DNA of 64,000 nt from Chitinophaga rhizophila (GCF_019492185.1 NZ_JAICCF010000002.1:682001-746000), one strand, 5' to 3'. Positions 26,807 to 36,125 are shown, numbered from the stretch's first letter. The notes: generated from the letters alone by a model not told the origin. Numbers and translations are program-made.

Positions 26807-27991
26807 TTATGCGTTCATCTTCTTTTTTTCCCTGGAAGGCAATACATAGTCAAAGACATCATCTGCGGTAATAGTCTTACCGGAAAGGATGACCAGACGA
26901 GCCACCACATTACCCAGTTCACGGATGTTACCCGACCAGTTATGCTGCTGCAACGCCTTCATTGCTTCCTTGTCTATCTGCTTTTTGGCCATTCCGTACT
27001 CCTGACAGGCACTTTCCAGGAAATGATCTACCAATGCCGGTATATCGTCACGGCGGTCATTCAGGGATGGTACATGGATCAGGATGACGCTGAGGCGATG
27101 ATAGAGGTCAAGACGGAAATTCTTGTCTTCCACTTCCTTTAGCAGGTCTTTATTAGTAGCCGCCACAACACGTACATCCACACTGATCTCTTTATCACCA
27201 CCTACGCGGGTGATCTTCCCTTCCTGCAAGGCTCTCAATACTTTGGCCTGGGCGCTAAGGCTCATATCCCCGATTTCGTCAAGGAACAGCGTACCGCCAT
27301 TCGCCTGCTCGAACTTACCGATGCGCTGCTTTACGGCAGAGGTGAACGATCCTTTCTCATGCCCAAACAACTCGCTTTCAATCAGTTCACTCGGAATAGC
27401 CGCACAGTTCACCTCTACTATCGGGCCTGTTGCACGGTTACTGCGCTCATGTATCCAGCGGGCTACCAGCTCCTTACCTACACCGTTTTCGCCGGTTACC
27501 AGCACACGTGCATCGGTAGGGGCTACCTTCTCAATCGTCTCCTTTATTTTTACAATCGGCGCAGACGTCCCGATCATTTCCTGTGTCTTGTTCACTTTAC
27601 GGCGAAGGGTCTTGGTCTCTGTAACCAGATTACTCTTATCCATCGCATTCCGCAGTGTGATCAGCAGCCGGTTTAAATCAGGTGGTTTGGAAATATAGTC
27701 ATATGCCCCTTTCTTGACCGCTTCTACTGCCGTATCAATGTTACCATGACCAGATACCATTATAATAGGCACGTCCGTATTGATTTCCCTGGCTTTTTCC
27801 AGAAATTCCAGCCCGTCCATCTTGGGCATTTTTATATCGCAGAGCACAGCATCGTACTGCTTATCTTTGAACATCTTGAATCCTTCCGCACCATCAGCTG
27901 CCTCTTCCACCTTATACCCTTCATAACTCAGAATTTCAGATAGCGTTTTACGTATGCTTCTTTCATCATCAATTATCAGAATGCTGGCCAT
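26807..27991 (-). CDS. NtrC-type sigma-54 response regulator lacking a DNA-binding domain
   Basis: A 394-aa regulator. Residues 1-120 are a receiver (IIDDE, phospho-Asp in LCDIKMPKMDG, Lys in YISKPPD). Residues about 140-370 are an AAA+ sigma-54 activator domain with Walker A GENGVGKE, Walker B GGTLFLDEIGD and sensor II in WSGNIRELGNVV. The sigma-54-contacting loop reads GSFTSA instead of the canonical GAFTGA. The protein ends about 25 residues after the AAA+ domain (VLPSREKKKMNA), leaving no room for the Fis-type HTH. It would have to act from solution or through a partner. No cognate kinase is adjacent. Confidence 0.93.
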   Translation of the reverse strand: MASILIIDDERSIRKTLSEILSYEGYKVEEAADGAEGFKMFKDKQYDAVLCDIKMPKMDGLEFLEKAREINTDVPIIMVSGHGNIDTAVEAVKKGAYDYISKPPDLNRLLITLRNAMDKSNLVTETKTLRRKVNKTQEMIGTSAPIVKIKETIEKVAPTDARVLVTGENGVGKELVARWIHERSNRATGPIVEVNCAAIPSELIESELFGHEKGSFTSAVKQRIGKFEQANGGTLFLDEIGDMSLSAQAKVLRALQEGKITRVGGDKEISVDVRVVAATNKDLLKEVEDKNFRLDLYHRLSVILIHVPSLNDRRDDIPALVDHFLESACQEYGMAKKQIDKEAMKALQQHNWSGNIRELGNVVARLVILSGKTITADDVFDYVLPSREKKKMNA

Positions 27992-28159
27992 ATCATTATT
28001 TTAGTGAACAACGAACAAAATTACGGTAAAATAGTTGATCCCGGTCAAGATAACAAATGCTGTTAAACCCGGTTTATTTGTCTACAGGCCTTATGGACTT
28101 TCGACTTTAATACGTAATTTCAATGATCGTTTTCCCTCAATCCTGTAATTCTCTTGAAC

Positions 28160-28975
28160 ATGCAACAACTTTTAGAAGAACTGAGGCGGAGGCACCAGCT
28201 TGCTGCAGCGACTGCTTATCCTCCTACGAGTGCGGTGAACGACTTTGCCAATAACTTCATAAACTGGCTTTTTCCTGAATATACCGGAAAGGTGATGGCG
28301 GATATTGTGCTGCTCGAAGAATACGCGCATATGCTGCAGCTGGAGTTGCAACAGTTATTGTTGCCTATGCAACAGCAATTGCCTGCTACAGCAGAAGTAT
28401 TAAGCACGCAGTTTATGGAGCAGGCTCCTGCCATCTATGATGCGCTGGGAAAAGATGCAGAAGCCATCTACAAGGGCGACCCTGCAGCTACCTGTATGTA
28501 CGAGGTAATCAGGGCATATCCCGGCTTCTATGCCATCGCCTTCTATCGCGTGGCGCATGCCCTGCAACTCATGAAGATTCCCCTGCTGCCACGCATGATC
28601 ACCGAACTGGCGCATAGTTGTACGGGTATCGACATCCATCCGTCGGCAGTAATAGCCCCCTATTTCTGCATCGACCACGGTACCGGGATCGTCATCGGTG
28701 AAACAACCGTTATCGGCTCCAACGTAAAAATATACCAGGGTGTGACGCTCGGCGCATTAAGTGTGGAAAAAGACATGGCCCGCAGCAAACGTCACCCTAC
28801 TATAGAAGACAATGTCATCATTTACGCCGGCGCTACCATACTCGGTGGCGATACTGTGGTAGGACACCATAGTATTATCGGCGGTAATGTATGGCTGATT
28901 AAAAGCACTGCTCCTTTCAGCCGCATATATTACAGGGCTGACGGCAGTGTTAATGTTGTTGAAAACAGTTATTAA
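28160..28975 (+). CDS. cysE: Serine O-acetyltransferase
   Basis: A 271-aa enzyme that makes O-acetylserine from serine and acetyl-CoA, the first step of cysteine synthesis. The N-terminal helical domain (about 1-140) is followed by the left-handed beta-helix: GIDIHPSAVIAPYFCIDHGT, GETTVIGSNVKIYQGVTLGA, then HPTIEDNVIIYAGATILGGD and GHHSIIGGNVW. His residues of the HG (FCIDHGTG) motif form the catalytic site. It resembles the EpsC-type family of Bacteroidota. I chose the ATG at 28160 over the TTG two codons earlier. Its stop directly abuts the cysM start (TAAATG), so the two are coupled. Confidence 0.95.
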   Translation: MQQLLEELRRRHQLAAATAYPPTSAVNDFANNFINWLFPEYTGKVMADIVLLEEYAHMLQLELQQLLLPMQQQLPATAEVLSTQFMEQAPAIYDALGKDAEAIYKGDPAATCMYEVIRAYPGFYAIAFYRVAHALQLMKIPLLPRMITELAHSCTGIDIHPSAVIAPYFCIDHGTGIVIGETTVIGSNVKIYQGVTLGALSVEKDMARSKRHPTIEDNVIIYAGATILGGDTVVGHHSIIGGNVWLIKSTAPFSRIYYRADGSVNVVENSY

Positions 28976-29857
28976 ATGCATTCAATATTAGATCTTGTGG
29001 GTAACACGCCCATGGTGGCGCTTAAAAGCGTCAGCACTAATCCTGATGTCACCATTTACGCAAAACTGGAAGGGAACAATCCGGGAGGCAGTGTGAAAGA
29101 CAGAGCAGCCTATGGTATGATCAAAGGCGCACTGGACAGAGGAGAAATCAAACCGGGTATTAAACTGATTGAAGCGACCAGTGGTAACACGGGTATTGCC
29201 CTGGCCATGATCGCAAGTCTGTTTGGTGTGGAAATAGAACTGGTAATGCCTGAAGATGCTACCCGCGAGCGGGTACTGACAATGGAAGCATTTGGGGCCA
29301 AGGTGATCCTGACGCCTAAAGAGGATTCCATGGAAGGATCTATTGACTATGCCAACGCCCAGGTAGCGAAAGGCGGTTATCATATGCTGAACCAGTTCGG
29401 CAACCCAGACAACTACGGTATGCACTACAAAACAACAGGCCCGGAGATATGGCGCGACACCAACCAGGAAGTCACCCACTTTGTCAGTGCCATGGGTACT
29501 ACGGGTACTATTATGGGGGTCTCAAAATACCTGAAAGAACAGAATAACCAGGTGCAGATTGTCGGTTGCCAACCTACTGATGGCAGCAAAATACCCGGTA
29601 TCCGCAAGTGGCCGGAGGCTTATTTGCCCAAGATATTCGACAAATCCAGGATAGACCGTATTATGGATATTTCTGAAGAAGAGGCCAAGGCTATGACCCG
29701 CAGACTGGCAAAAGACGAAGGTATATTCTGCGGAATGAGCAGCGGAGGCGCTGTATCTGCGGCTGAAAGAATCTCCCGGGAGCTTGAACGCGGTATACTG
29801 GTATGTATTATTTGTGACAGGGGTGACAGGTATCTGTCTTCCGATCTTTTTGGCTGA
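28976..29857 (+). CDS. cysM: Cysteine synthase
   Basis: A 293-aa PLP enzyme that replaces the acetyl group of O-acetylserine with sulfide (or thiosulfate) to make cysteine. The Schiff-base Lys is in NPGGSVKDRAAYGM near residue 41. The substrate loop is EATSGNTGIAL, the phosphate-binding loop is GTTGTIMGVSKYL, and the C-terminus contains GMSSGGAVSAA. Length and ending (CDRGDRYLSSDLF) favour CysM over CysK. The start codon touches the cysE stop, giving a two-gene cysteine operon closed by a hairpin. Confidence 0.95.
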   Translation: MHSILDLVGNTPMVALKSVSTNPDVTIYAKLEGNNPGGSVKDRAAYGMIKGALDRGEIKPGIKLIEATSGNTGIALAMIASLFGVEIELVMPEDATRERVLTMEAFGAKVILTPKEDSMEGSIDYANAQVAKGGYHMLNQFGNPDNYGMHYKTTGPEIWRDTNQEVTHFVSAMGTTGTIMGVSKYLKEQNNQVQIVGCQPTDGSKIPGIRKWPEAYLPKIFDKSRIDRIMDISEEEAKAMTRRLAKDEGIFCGMSSGGAVSAAERISRELERGILVCIICDRGDRYLSSDLFG

Positions 29858-29900
29858 TAACCAAGATACTCATAGCCGGCCTTAGAAGGCAGGCATTACA

Positions 29901-29940
29901 ATAAAAAGAGGCCGCATCAACGATACGGCCTCTTTCTTTT
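29901..29940. terminator. Bidirectional terminator between cysM and pdhB
   Basis: Stem AAAGAGGCCG / CGGCCTCTTT (29905-29914 with 29926-29935), with T-rich flanks on both strands, between convergent genes. Confidence 0.88.
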
Positions 29941-29955
29941 ATAACAAAGTAGCTG

Positions 29956-30939
29956 TTACTTCTTCATGTACATCACTTCTTTCACCAGTTTCACAGTACG
30001 CTCTACGTCTGGCAGGTAACCTTTCACCAGGTTCGGAGCATAGTGCATTGGTGCATCAGCAGCAGTGATACGACGGATCGGAGCATCCAGGTAGTCAAAG
30101 CCTTCCTTCTGAATACGGTAAGAGATCTCGGAAGAAACGCTCGCAAATGGCCACTGCTCTTCAACAATTACCAGGCGGTTAGTTTTCTTCACTGATTCCA
30201 GGATGGTGAACCAGTCCAGTGGACGAATCGTACGCAGGTCAATTACTTCCGCTTCGATACCTTCTTTCGCCAGCTCTTCAGCAGCACCCAGGGCAACTTT
30301 CATCATTTTGTTGAAAGATACGATGGTTACGTCTTTACCAGCGCGTTTGATATCAGCCTTGCCAATTTCAATGATGTAATCCTCTTCAGGTACTTCACCC
30401 ATATCGCCATAACCTACCTCACTCTCCATGAATACAACCGGATCGTTATCACGGATAGCCGCTTTCAACAGACCTTTTGCATCATATGGGTTAGATACGG
30501 ATATAACTTTTAAACCAGGAATGTTAGCATAGTAGCTTTCGAAGGCCGTAGAGTGCTGTGCACCCAGCTGACCTGCAGAACCGTTAGGTCCGCGGAAAAC
30601 GATAGGGCAACCTACCTGTCCACCACTCATTGCCAGCATTTTAGATGCTGTGTTCAGGATCTGATCCAGTGCCAGTACGGCAAAGTTCCAGGTCATAAAT
30701 TCAACGATTGGACGGAGACCATTCTGAGCAGCTCCAACAGCGATAGCAGTGAAACCCAGCTCGGCGATTGGCGTGTCTATTACTCTCTTCGGGCCAAACT
30801 CATCCAGCATTCCCTGGCTAACTTTGTAGGCTCCGTTGTATTCTGCTACTTCCTCTCCCATCAGGAAAACGCGGTCATCACGACGCATTTCTTCCTGCAT
30901 GGCTTCTCGTAAGGCTTGTCTGAAAGCTATCTGACGCAT
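29956..30939 (-). CDS. pdhB: Pyruvate dehydrogenase E1 component, beta subunit
   Basis: A 327-aa transketolase-like subunit of the 2-oxoacid dehydrogenase complex, which makes acetyl-CoA from pyruvate. Hallmarks are [55 protein letters not shown] and the C-terminal domain [12 protein letters not shown]...EEQWPFASV. It pairs with an alpha subunit holding the ThDP motif, not present nearby; in Bacteroidota pdhA is often unlinked. Branched-chain substrates cannot be fully excluded, but length and motifs fit pyruvate. A good promoter lies 55 bp upstream. Confidence 0.93.
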   Translation of the reverse strand: MRQIAFRQALREAMQEEMRRDDRVFLMGEEVAEYNGAYKVSQGMLDEFGPKRVIDTPIAELGFTAIAVGAAQNGLRPIVEFMTWNFAVLALDQILNTASKMLAMSGGQVGCPIVFRGPNGSAGQLGAQHSTAFESYYANIPGLKVISVSNPYDAKGLLKAAIRDNDPVVFMESEVGYGDMGEVPEEDYIIEIGKADIKRAGKDVTIVSFNKMMKVALGAAEELAKEGIEAEVIDLRTIRPLDWFTILESVKKTNRLVIVEEQWPFASVSSEISYRIQKEGFDYLDAPIRRITAADAPMHYAPNLVKGYLPDVERTVKLVKEVMYMKK

Positions 30940-30993
30940 GCTGTTACTCTTAAAGTTTGAAAGTTTAATACCTCATTTATACTGAGGCAGGGG

Positions 30994-31024
30994 CAAAATT
31001 ATTGTTTGTTGGCGAAAAAAGCAA
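30994..31024 (-). promoter_or_regulatory. Promoter of pdhB
   Basis: Minus-strand TTG (31024-31022), a 20-bp spacer, and TAATTTTG (31001-30994), matching the Bacteroidota TTG-N20-TAnnTTTG pattern. This is the best-spaced promoter I found in the window. Confidence 0.6.
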
Positions 31025-31126
31025 AGGAAAACTTCAGAGGGAAGTCCGGCAGATTTTAAATACTATATATCGAATATTATATATATTAGCAGTCTTACTG
31101 CCTGTTACAAGTTAATATCCTATCCT

Positions 31127-31765
31127 ATGTTTACAGTTACTGTCCTTTCTATCTGCTTTCTGGCCGCCATATCCTGTAAGATTAAAAAGGTCAAAGCACC
31201 ACTGATTACCGGGTTACTCTGGTATTTCCACCTGGCCATGTGCGTCTTTTCCATCCTCTGCATCTTACTGCTGGTAAGTGGTTACGGATTTAAAGGCGCT
31301 CACACCGAAAGAATATTTCTGACGTTATATGCCGGGTCTGGTATACTGCTGTATGGCCTCACACCGCAGGAAGTATCCGGTAAATGGGTATACCTCTGTG
31401 CTTTCTACGGATTTCCCTTCGTACTGCTCTTTGGCCTGCTCCTCCCTCCCCTGCGTACCCTTACCGTGATTGCCGGTCTCGGATTACTGTCCGACGGAGA
31501 ACTGAAACGTTATCCCATCGATGACGACTACGCTATCCAGACTAAATCCGTCGATATCATCTACCGCTCCCCCCGTTACAGCCTTGTAGAAGATAAATAC
31601 TGGTTGTTTGAAAAGATTTCAGGAGATGTAATCACACCGGAAGGACAACTGACGGCGATGAAAACTGAAAAAACTGCGGAAGATAGCGTACGACTGCTGG
31701 TGAGCCTGGTAAACGAACCTGGTAATACCATGACGGTAGATACGACGATCGCATTAAGAAACTAA
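31127..31765 (+). CDS. Membrane protein of unknown function
   Basis: A 212-aa protein. The first half has four hydrophobic segments (VTVLSICFLAAISC, LLWYFHLAMCVFSILCILLL, IFLTLYAGSGILLYGL and VYLCAFYGFPFVLLFGLLLP). The second half is soluble, starting about residue 125 (ELKRYPIDDDYAIQTKSVDI), with strand-rich content and acidic patches. I do not recognise a family. It sits alone between the pdhB promoter region and a terminator hairpin. It may sense or anchor something through the soluble domain, but no motif supports a specific role. Confidence 0.75.
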   Translation: MFTVTVLSICFLAAISCKIKKVKAPLITGLLWYFHLAMCVFSILCILLLVSGYGFKGAHTERIFLTLYAGSGILLYGLTPQEVSGKWVYLCAFYGFPFVLLFGLLLPPLRTLTVIAGLGLLSDGELKRYPIDDDYAIQTKSVDIIYRSPRYSLVEDKYWLFEKISGDVITPEGQLTAMKTEKTAEDSVRLLVSLVNEPGNTMTVDTTIALRN

Positions 31766-31870
31766 GCAAGCAATTTAGTGAATTATCACCCGCCATCTAT
31801 AACCGTTGGTCAGTGATGGTATAATACCCGTTCTGGTATTCATACCTAAGCTGCACAAATTCATCATATT

Positions 31871-31913
31871 AAGGGCACCTCAATATCCCGGGGATATTGA
31901 AGTGCCCTTTTGG
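31871..31913 (+). terminator. Terminator after the unknown membrane protein
   Basis: Long hairpin: AAGGGCAC with GTGCCCTT outside and TCAATATCCC with GGGATATTGA inside, one mismatch, then TTTTGG. Confidence 0.75.
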
Positions 31914-31992
31914 TGCCCTTATGGTGACGGGATGGTATAAAACACTAACCGATAACAAAGGCCGGCCAGTGACCAACATTACCCTGCCGATA

Positions 31993-32046
31993 CTGATAAA
32001 ACAGAAAGGGCGTTCCGCTACCGGAACGCCCTTTCTGTTTTATCAG
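31993..32046. terminator. Perfect 25-bp hairpin before the thiolase 3' end
   Basis: Stem 31993-32017 pairs perfectly with 32022-32046 around a CTAC loop. It lies about 64 bp beyond the thiolase stop and can serve either strand (T-rich TTTCTGTTTTAT on both sides). Confidence 0.75.
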
Positions 32047-32109
32047 CAGCAAAGTAAGTCATGCGATACTTCTCTGCCCTGTTGATGTCTGATCTTTACT
32101 TACTGATGC

Positions 32110-33291
32110 TTAATTACCTGCCACGTTTTCAATCACTATAGCACTTGCGCCGCCGCCGCCATTACAGATGCCTGCAACGCCATAACGTGCACCGTTCTTC
32201 CGCAGTATGGAACTGAGCGTCACTACAATACGCGCCCCGCTGCAGCCAATAGGATGCCCCATTGACACCGCGCCGCCCCATACATTTACCTTATCTGCAG
32301 AGAGGCCCAGGTCACGCTCATTTGCCAGTGCTACACAGGAGAAGGCCTCATTGATCTCTACAAATGACATATCTGCAACCGTCAGCTTTGCTTTTTCAAG
32401 TGCTTTATTCACCGCTTTTACCGGTGTCGTAGTAAACCACTCAGGGGCCTGAGAGGCATCTGCAAAACTGATGATCTTCGCCAATGGCTTCAATCCGAGT
32501 TCCTTCAGTTTCTCTCCGCTTACCAGCAACACTGCTGCCGCACCGTCATTCAGATTAGATGCATTTGCAGCTGTAATTGTACCATCCTTCTGGAAAGTAG
32601 GCTTGAGTGTAGGTATTTTATCGAAATTCACCTTTTTATAATCCTCATCTTCCGTTACTGTAACTACCTGTTTTCCAGGCACTTCAACCGGAATGATCTC
32701 ATCTTTGAAATAACCGCTTTCTGTAGCTTCCGCTGCCCGCTTATAGCTCTGTATGGCATAGGCGTCCTGCTCTTCACGGGTTAGTTTATATTCGGTAACG
32801 CAAAGTTCTGCCGCGTTGCCCATATGGAAATCCTTATAAGGATCCCAGAGACCATCACGGATAATACCGTCTGTAATAGCACCATTACCTAACCGGTAAC
32901 CACCTCGGGCTTTATCCAGGTAGTAGGGCACGTTGCTCATACTTTCCATACCGCCGGCAACTACCACATCATTATCACCGGAAAGGATACTCTGCGCACC
33001 TAACATAATAGCTTTCATACCAGAGGCACAGACCTTATTAACAGTCGTACAGGGCACATTAGTGGGAATGCCGGCATGAATACTGGCCTGGTTAGCAGGT
33101 GCCTGTCCCAGGTTAGCACTGATCACATTACCCATATATACTTCATTCACCGCATCTGCCGGTACGCCAGCTTTTTCCAATGCAGCTTTCATTACGATAG
33201 AACCGAGTTGTGTCGCAGAAAAGGAAGCCAATGCGCCATTGAAAGATCCTATGGGGGTACGCACTGCTGAAACTATAAATACTTCTTTCAT
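32110..33291 (-). CDS. Acetyl-CoA acetyltransferase (thiolase)
   Basis: A 393-aa thiolase that condenses or cleaves acyl-CoA units (acetoacetyl-CoA in the typical biosynthetic type). The nucleophile Cys is in TTVNKVCASGMKAI near residue 89, the catalytic His in VEINEAFSC and GHPIGCSGARIV, and the second Cys in GICNGGGGA. Length and motifs fit AtoB/PhaA-type acetyl-CoA C-acetyltransferase, but a beta-oxidation role is possible. It stands alone, with a -7 box 58 nt upstream. Confidence 0.93.
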   Translation of the reverse strand: MKEVFIVSAVRTPIGSFNGALASFSATQLGSIVMKAALEKAGVPADAVNEVYMGNVISANLGQAPANQASIHAGIPTNVPCTTVNKVCASGMKAIMLGAQSILSGDNDVVVAGGMESMSNVPYYLDKARGGYRLGNGAITDGIIRDGLWDPYKDFHMGNAAELCVTEYKLTREEQDAYAIQSYKRAAEATESGYFKDEIIPVEVPGKQVVTVTEDEDYKKVNFDKIPTLKPTFQKDGTITAANASNLNDGAAAVLLVSGEKLKELGLKPLAKIISFADASQAPEWFTTTPVKAVNKALEKAKLTVADMSFVEINEAFSCVALANERDLGLSADKVNVWGGAVSMGHPIGCSGARIVVTLSSILRKNGARYGVAGICNGGGGASAIVIENVAGN

Positions 33292-33348
33292 CCGTAGAAA
33301 TTTACGTTGCGCCCGGGGGCGGAACTGTTAAGATTGTTTGGTTTTCAC

Positions 33349-33356
33349 CAAATATA
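33349..33356 (-). promoter_or_regulatory. Predicted -7 box for the thiolase
   Basis: Minus-strand TATATTTG, matching TAnnTTTG, 58 nt before the thiolase start. It sits between the thiolase and the preceding surface-protein cluster. Confidence 0.4.
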
Positions 33357-33363
33357 ACGAATT

Positions 33364-34020
33364 TCAGAAACGGTAGCCCAGCTTAAACCCGAATGCGACC
33401 TGTGGATTATATCCGTCTTCATCTATTGTAAGGTGCGGTCCTTCAAAGAGACCTTTTTCATCCAGTTCAGCATAGTAAGGAAGCGGTGTGGTACGACGGT
33501 GCCGTAAACCCAGACCTGCATACAGTTCAAGCATAAAACGGCGCTGCGGACCCAGGTAACGCTGGATACCCATATTCGCAGAAAGCGCACGCACCTGCTT
33601 TATTCTTCTAACTGGATGTGGGTAGGCTTCATCATCATAGTCTACCTCATCTGATCCGACACGTTTGTATGTACCCATTAAACTGACATAGAAAGCACGG
33701 CTTTCCTTCAATCCCCAGGCAGGGAAAAACTTAATTTCCGGCCTGATCCGGTAGCCGCTCCGGGTATAGTAATCATCATACACATCAGGCAGGGAGTACA
33801 ACAACGCGGTAGCATCCACACTAAATGCCAGGCTTCTCAATAACCGGTATTCTATTCCCAGTGATGGGCCGGCATCTGTTTCTGTCAATGTGCTCAGGGT
33901 AGTATGTAAGATAATACCTGTGCGGGCTGGCCCTTTCTTCTGAGCAGCCGGCGGTGCATCCTGCGCTAGGAGTACGCCGGAAAATATCAGGGCATAAAAC
34001 GTAAGTAGTAAATGCTTCAT
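33364..34020 (-). CDS. Outer-membrane beta-barrel protein, paralogue of the next gene
   Basis: A 218-aa exported protein (signal ending SGVLLAQ). Alternating strands with aromatic and Gly residues (GPSLGIEYRLLRSLAFSVD, RPEIKFFPAWG, FMLELYAGLGLRHRR) and a terminal FGFKLGYRF indicate a small beta-barrel. It resembles the neighbour at 34048-34803: both share the layout RPEI(K/R)(F/Y), a glycine-rich AGLG(L/V)R strand and a GYRF terminus. It is the last gene of a three-gene unit with the LVIVD-repeat lipoprotein. Function unknown. Confidence 0.8.
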   Translation of the reverse strand: MKHLLLTFYALIFSGVLLAQDAPPAAQKKGPARTGIILHTTLSTLTETDAGPSLGIEYRLLRSLAFSVDATALLYSLPDVYDDYYTRSGYRIRPEIKFFPAWGLKESRAFYVSLMGTYKRVGSDEVDYDDEAYPHPVRRIKQVRALSANMGIQRYLGPQRRFMLELYAGLGLRHRRTTPLPYYAELDEKGLFEGPHLTIDEDGYNPQVAFGFKLGYRF

Positions 34021-34047
34021 CTTGCTGATTTATGGAGGTGGGGAATA

Positions 34048-34803
34048 TCAGAATCTGTAACCGAATTTGACTGCCATTGGAATACTGATATCCCAGAGAT
34101 ATCTGCGATCTTCCCGGCTGTCGAAATTGTAGTTCCTGTCTTCCAGGTAACTGCTTGCAGGAGGTTCAGCTTTATAGCTGTAAGTCTTGTACCTTACACC
34201 TAGTCCGGCATGGAACTCGAAAAGAAAATGGTGCTGCTTATCGAAGAACGTCTGCATCCCGAATTTACCGGATGTACTGTAGATGCGTTTTGTCTTATCA
34301 TAAACAGACAGTTTTTCATAATCATATATGCCTTCATCAGGATTACTACCGCCGATTCTTTCAATGCGTTCCTCAAGGAAAGCTACCTGTTTATAAGCAA
34401 TCTCCTGTCCGAAGAACCAACGGTATCTTCTATATTTACCAGGCAGATAATACCTGATTTCAGGGCGTACATAAAAGCCTTGTGCTTTAGGGGTAAATCT
34501 GCCTCTCAGGTCATAGAAATTCTTTGAATCTATGAATATACCGCATCCTTCCACAACGACGCTCCAGCTTTTATTGAAGCGGTATTCTGCTGCCAGGGAT
34601 ATGCCTCCGTCGGCAGCGTAGAGGGATAGCAGGTTTGTACTCAGACTCCATCCTGTAAGTAGAGATTCATCTACTCCTTTATGACTGAAAGATACTGCTG
34701 GTATAGCCACTTTCGCACGACGGCTGTTGCCGGCAGACCTGCCCTGGGAAAAGGCAGCAGCTGTAAGGCATAAACAGAAGATTACAGCGTATAGTTGTTT
34801 CAT
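34048..34803 (-). CDS. Outer-membrane beta-barrel protein
   Basis: A 251-aa exported protein (signal near LCLTAAAFSQG). Strand motifs include GISLAAEYRFNKSWSVVVEG, YVRPEIRYYLPGKYRRYRW and HHFLFEFHAGLGVRYKTYS, with the C-terminus AVKFGYRF. It is a paralogue of the downstream gene. Its start codon overlaps the stop of the upstream lipoprotein gene by one base (TAATG), so they are translationally coupled. The role is unknown; the cluster looks like a surface complex. Confidence 0.8.
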   Translation of the reverse strand: MKQLYAVIFCLCLTAAAFSQGRSAGNSRRAKVAIPAVSFSHKGVDESLLTGWSLSTNLLSLYAADGGISLAAEYRFNKSWSVVVEGCGIFIDSKNFYDLRGRFTPKAQGFYVRPEIRYYLPGKYRRYRWFFGQEIAYKQVAFLEERIERIGGSNPDEGIYDYEKLSVYDKTKRIYSTSGKFGMQTFFDKQHHFLFEFHAGLGVRYKTYSYKAEPPASSYLEDRNYNFDSREDRRYLWDISIPMAVKFGYRF

Positions 34804-36011
34804 TAGTAGGCAAGTTTTGAGATGAACTGAATAGCAGCAGGAACAGAGATGTCATAACAGTCAATAGCAGTCTTACTTCGGCAATACAGGTATTTACCTG
34901 TAATCATGATGTCTGTATAGGCATCAGCTGCTTTATCAGCAAAGCGGGTAACAGCCGGCGGTGCAGAGACATCCAGTATACTGATGCCTTTCAGCGTGCC
35001 AGCATACAGATGATTGCCGGTTAATGCCATGGTATAGGTAGTATCAAAAGGCAGATTAAACCTTTCAGTAGCTGCCGAATTTGCATCCATCTCATATACT
35101 GTCATCCCATGCAGCGGAGCAGGATAGCAGGAGTTGCGTGCAGGGTTCGGCACAGTGTACAGATACTGGCCTTTCGCAAGCAGCAGCTGGCAGGAAGAAA
35201 GGTCCAGGTCTGTATGAATGATAATGTCTCCTGCATCATTAATATTATACAGGTTGGTACCATGATATTTTACGTCTGAGACAGCCAGCTGTCCGTTCAA
35301 TGCATAAATACTGTCAATGATCCAGCTTGTTTCCAGTCGTTGTTTTAATACGGGTGCAAGTGGCTGTGTGATAGCATAAGATACAAGCGTACTATTGTCT
35401 GCCAGATATAGATAATTGTTCCGGACTACTATACCCGCACTGAAACGCGGACGCTCTTCACCATAGTCGAAATAATAACTGCTCATCACCCGGCATTTGG
35501 GGTTGTTGACTTTGGTCTTCCGCCATCCGACAACAACGCCTTTAGACGGATCCACACATTCAAAGTAGACATGCCTGTAAGGGGGAAAGTCGCGCGACGT
35601 CCACGTACGTGGCACCCTGCCTACGCGTGTCAGCGCCGGCAGATCATTGAGTGGGATGACCACCAGATCATCAAAGTTATCTGCATAGAGATAACCATTT
35701 TCTATAGCTGCCTTATGGAAGCCCGGGATACGCAGAAAACCGGTTTTTACGGGGTGCGCCGGGTCCTGGTAAGAGATAATATGGAGGCCGGAATCAGTTT
35801 CCTCCTGTAGCAGGTAAGTTCCATACGTGTACAATTTCCCTCCGTGTTGCGTCTTTCTTGGAGGCAGATAGCTGACAGATTTTAAAGCGGGATCATTATC
35901 ATAAATTGGTACATAAGCGTCAAATTCACCTCTTTGCCATCTATCATCAACACATCCTCCCAATATAAAACAGGTGATTAACAGTACATAGGTCAGTAAT
36001 AGGCGGGCCAT
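34803..36011 (-). CDS. LVIVD-repeat lipoprotein
   Basis: A 402-aa lipoprotein (ITCFILGGC, Cys 20). The mature part contains repeats of about 45 residues of the LVIVD type, predicted to form a beta-propeller: HIISYQDPAHPVKTGFLRIP, VVIPLNDLPALTRVGRVPRT, VSYAITQPLAPVLKQRLETS, ISILDVSAPPAVTRFADKAA and IDCYDISVPAAIQFISKLAY. Such proteins are common on Bacteroidota surfaces with unknown function. It heads an operon with two beta-barrel proteins. Its start is 150 bp from the SusD gene end, past a terminator. Confidence 0.85.
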   Translation of the reverse strand: MARLLLTYVLLITCFILGGCVDDRWQRGEFDAYVPIYDNDPALKSVSYLPPRKTQHGGKLYTYGTYLLQEETDSGLHIISYQDPAHPVKTGFLRIPGFHKAAIENGYLYADNFDDLVVIPLNDLPALTRVGRVPRTWTSRDFPPYRHVYFECVDPSKGVVVGWRKTKVNNPKCRVMSSYYFDYGEERPRFSAGIVVRNNYLYLADNSTLVSYAITQPLAPVLKQRLETSWIIDSIYALNGQLAVSDVKYHGTNLYNINDAGDIIIHTDLDLSSCQLLLAKGQYLYTVPNPARNSCYPAPLHGMTVYEMDANSAATERFNLPFDTTYTMALTGNHLYAGTLKGISILDVSAPPAVTRFADKAADAYTDIMITGKYLYCRSKTAIDCYDISVPAAIQFISKLAY

Positions 36012-36095
36012 GTATAGGTATTTTACCGTTAAGCGCGCAAATATAACCGAAAGTTACATGTATAGGGTTAAAAAAACGTTAAGGTGTTTTTTATG

Positions 36096-36125
36096 AAAAA
36101 AGCCGCCTCAGGAAACTGAGACGGC
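36096..36125 (-). terminator. Terminator of the SusC-SusD operon
   Basis: Stem GCCGCCTCAG / CTGAGACGGC with one mismatch and an A-run at its plus-strand left side, 50 bp beyond the susD-like stop. Confidence 0.75.

Noticed and set aside
27123..27698. 191-codon plus-strand frame over the NtrC-like gene
   Set aside because: Antisense of the AAA+ domain, which is conserved on the minus strand.
31897..32085. 62-codon plus-strand frame between the two hairpins
   Set aside because: It spans both terminator stems, which explains its odd composition; no conserved features.
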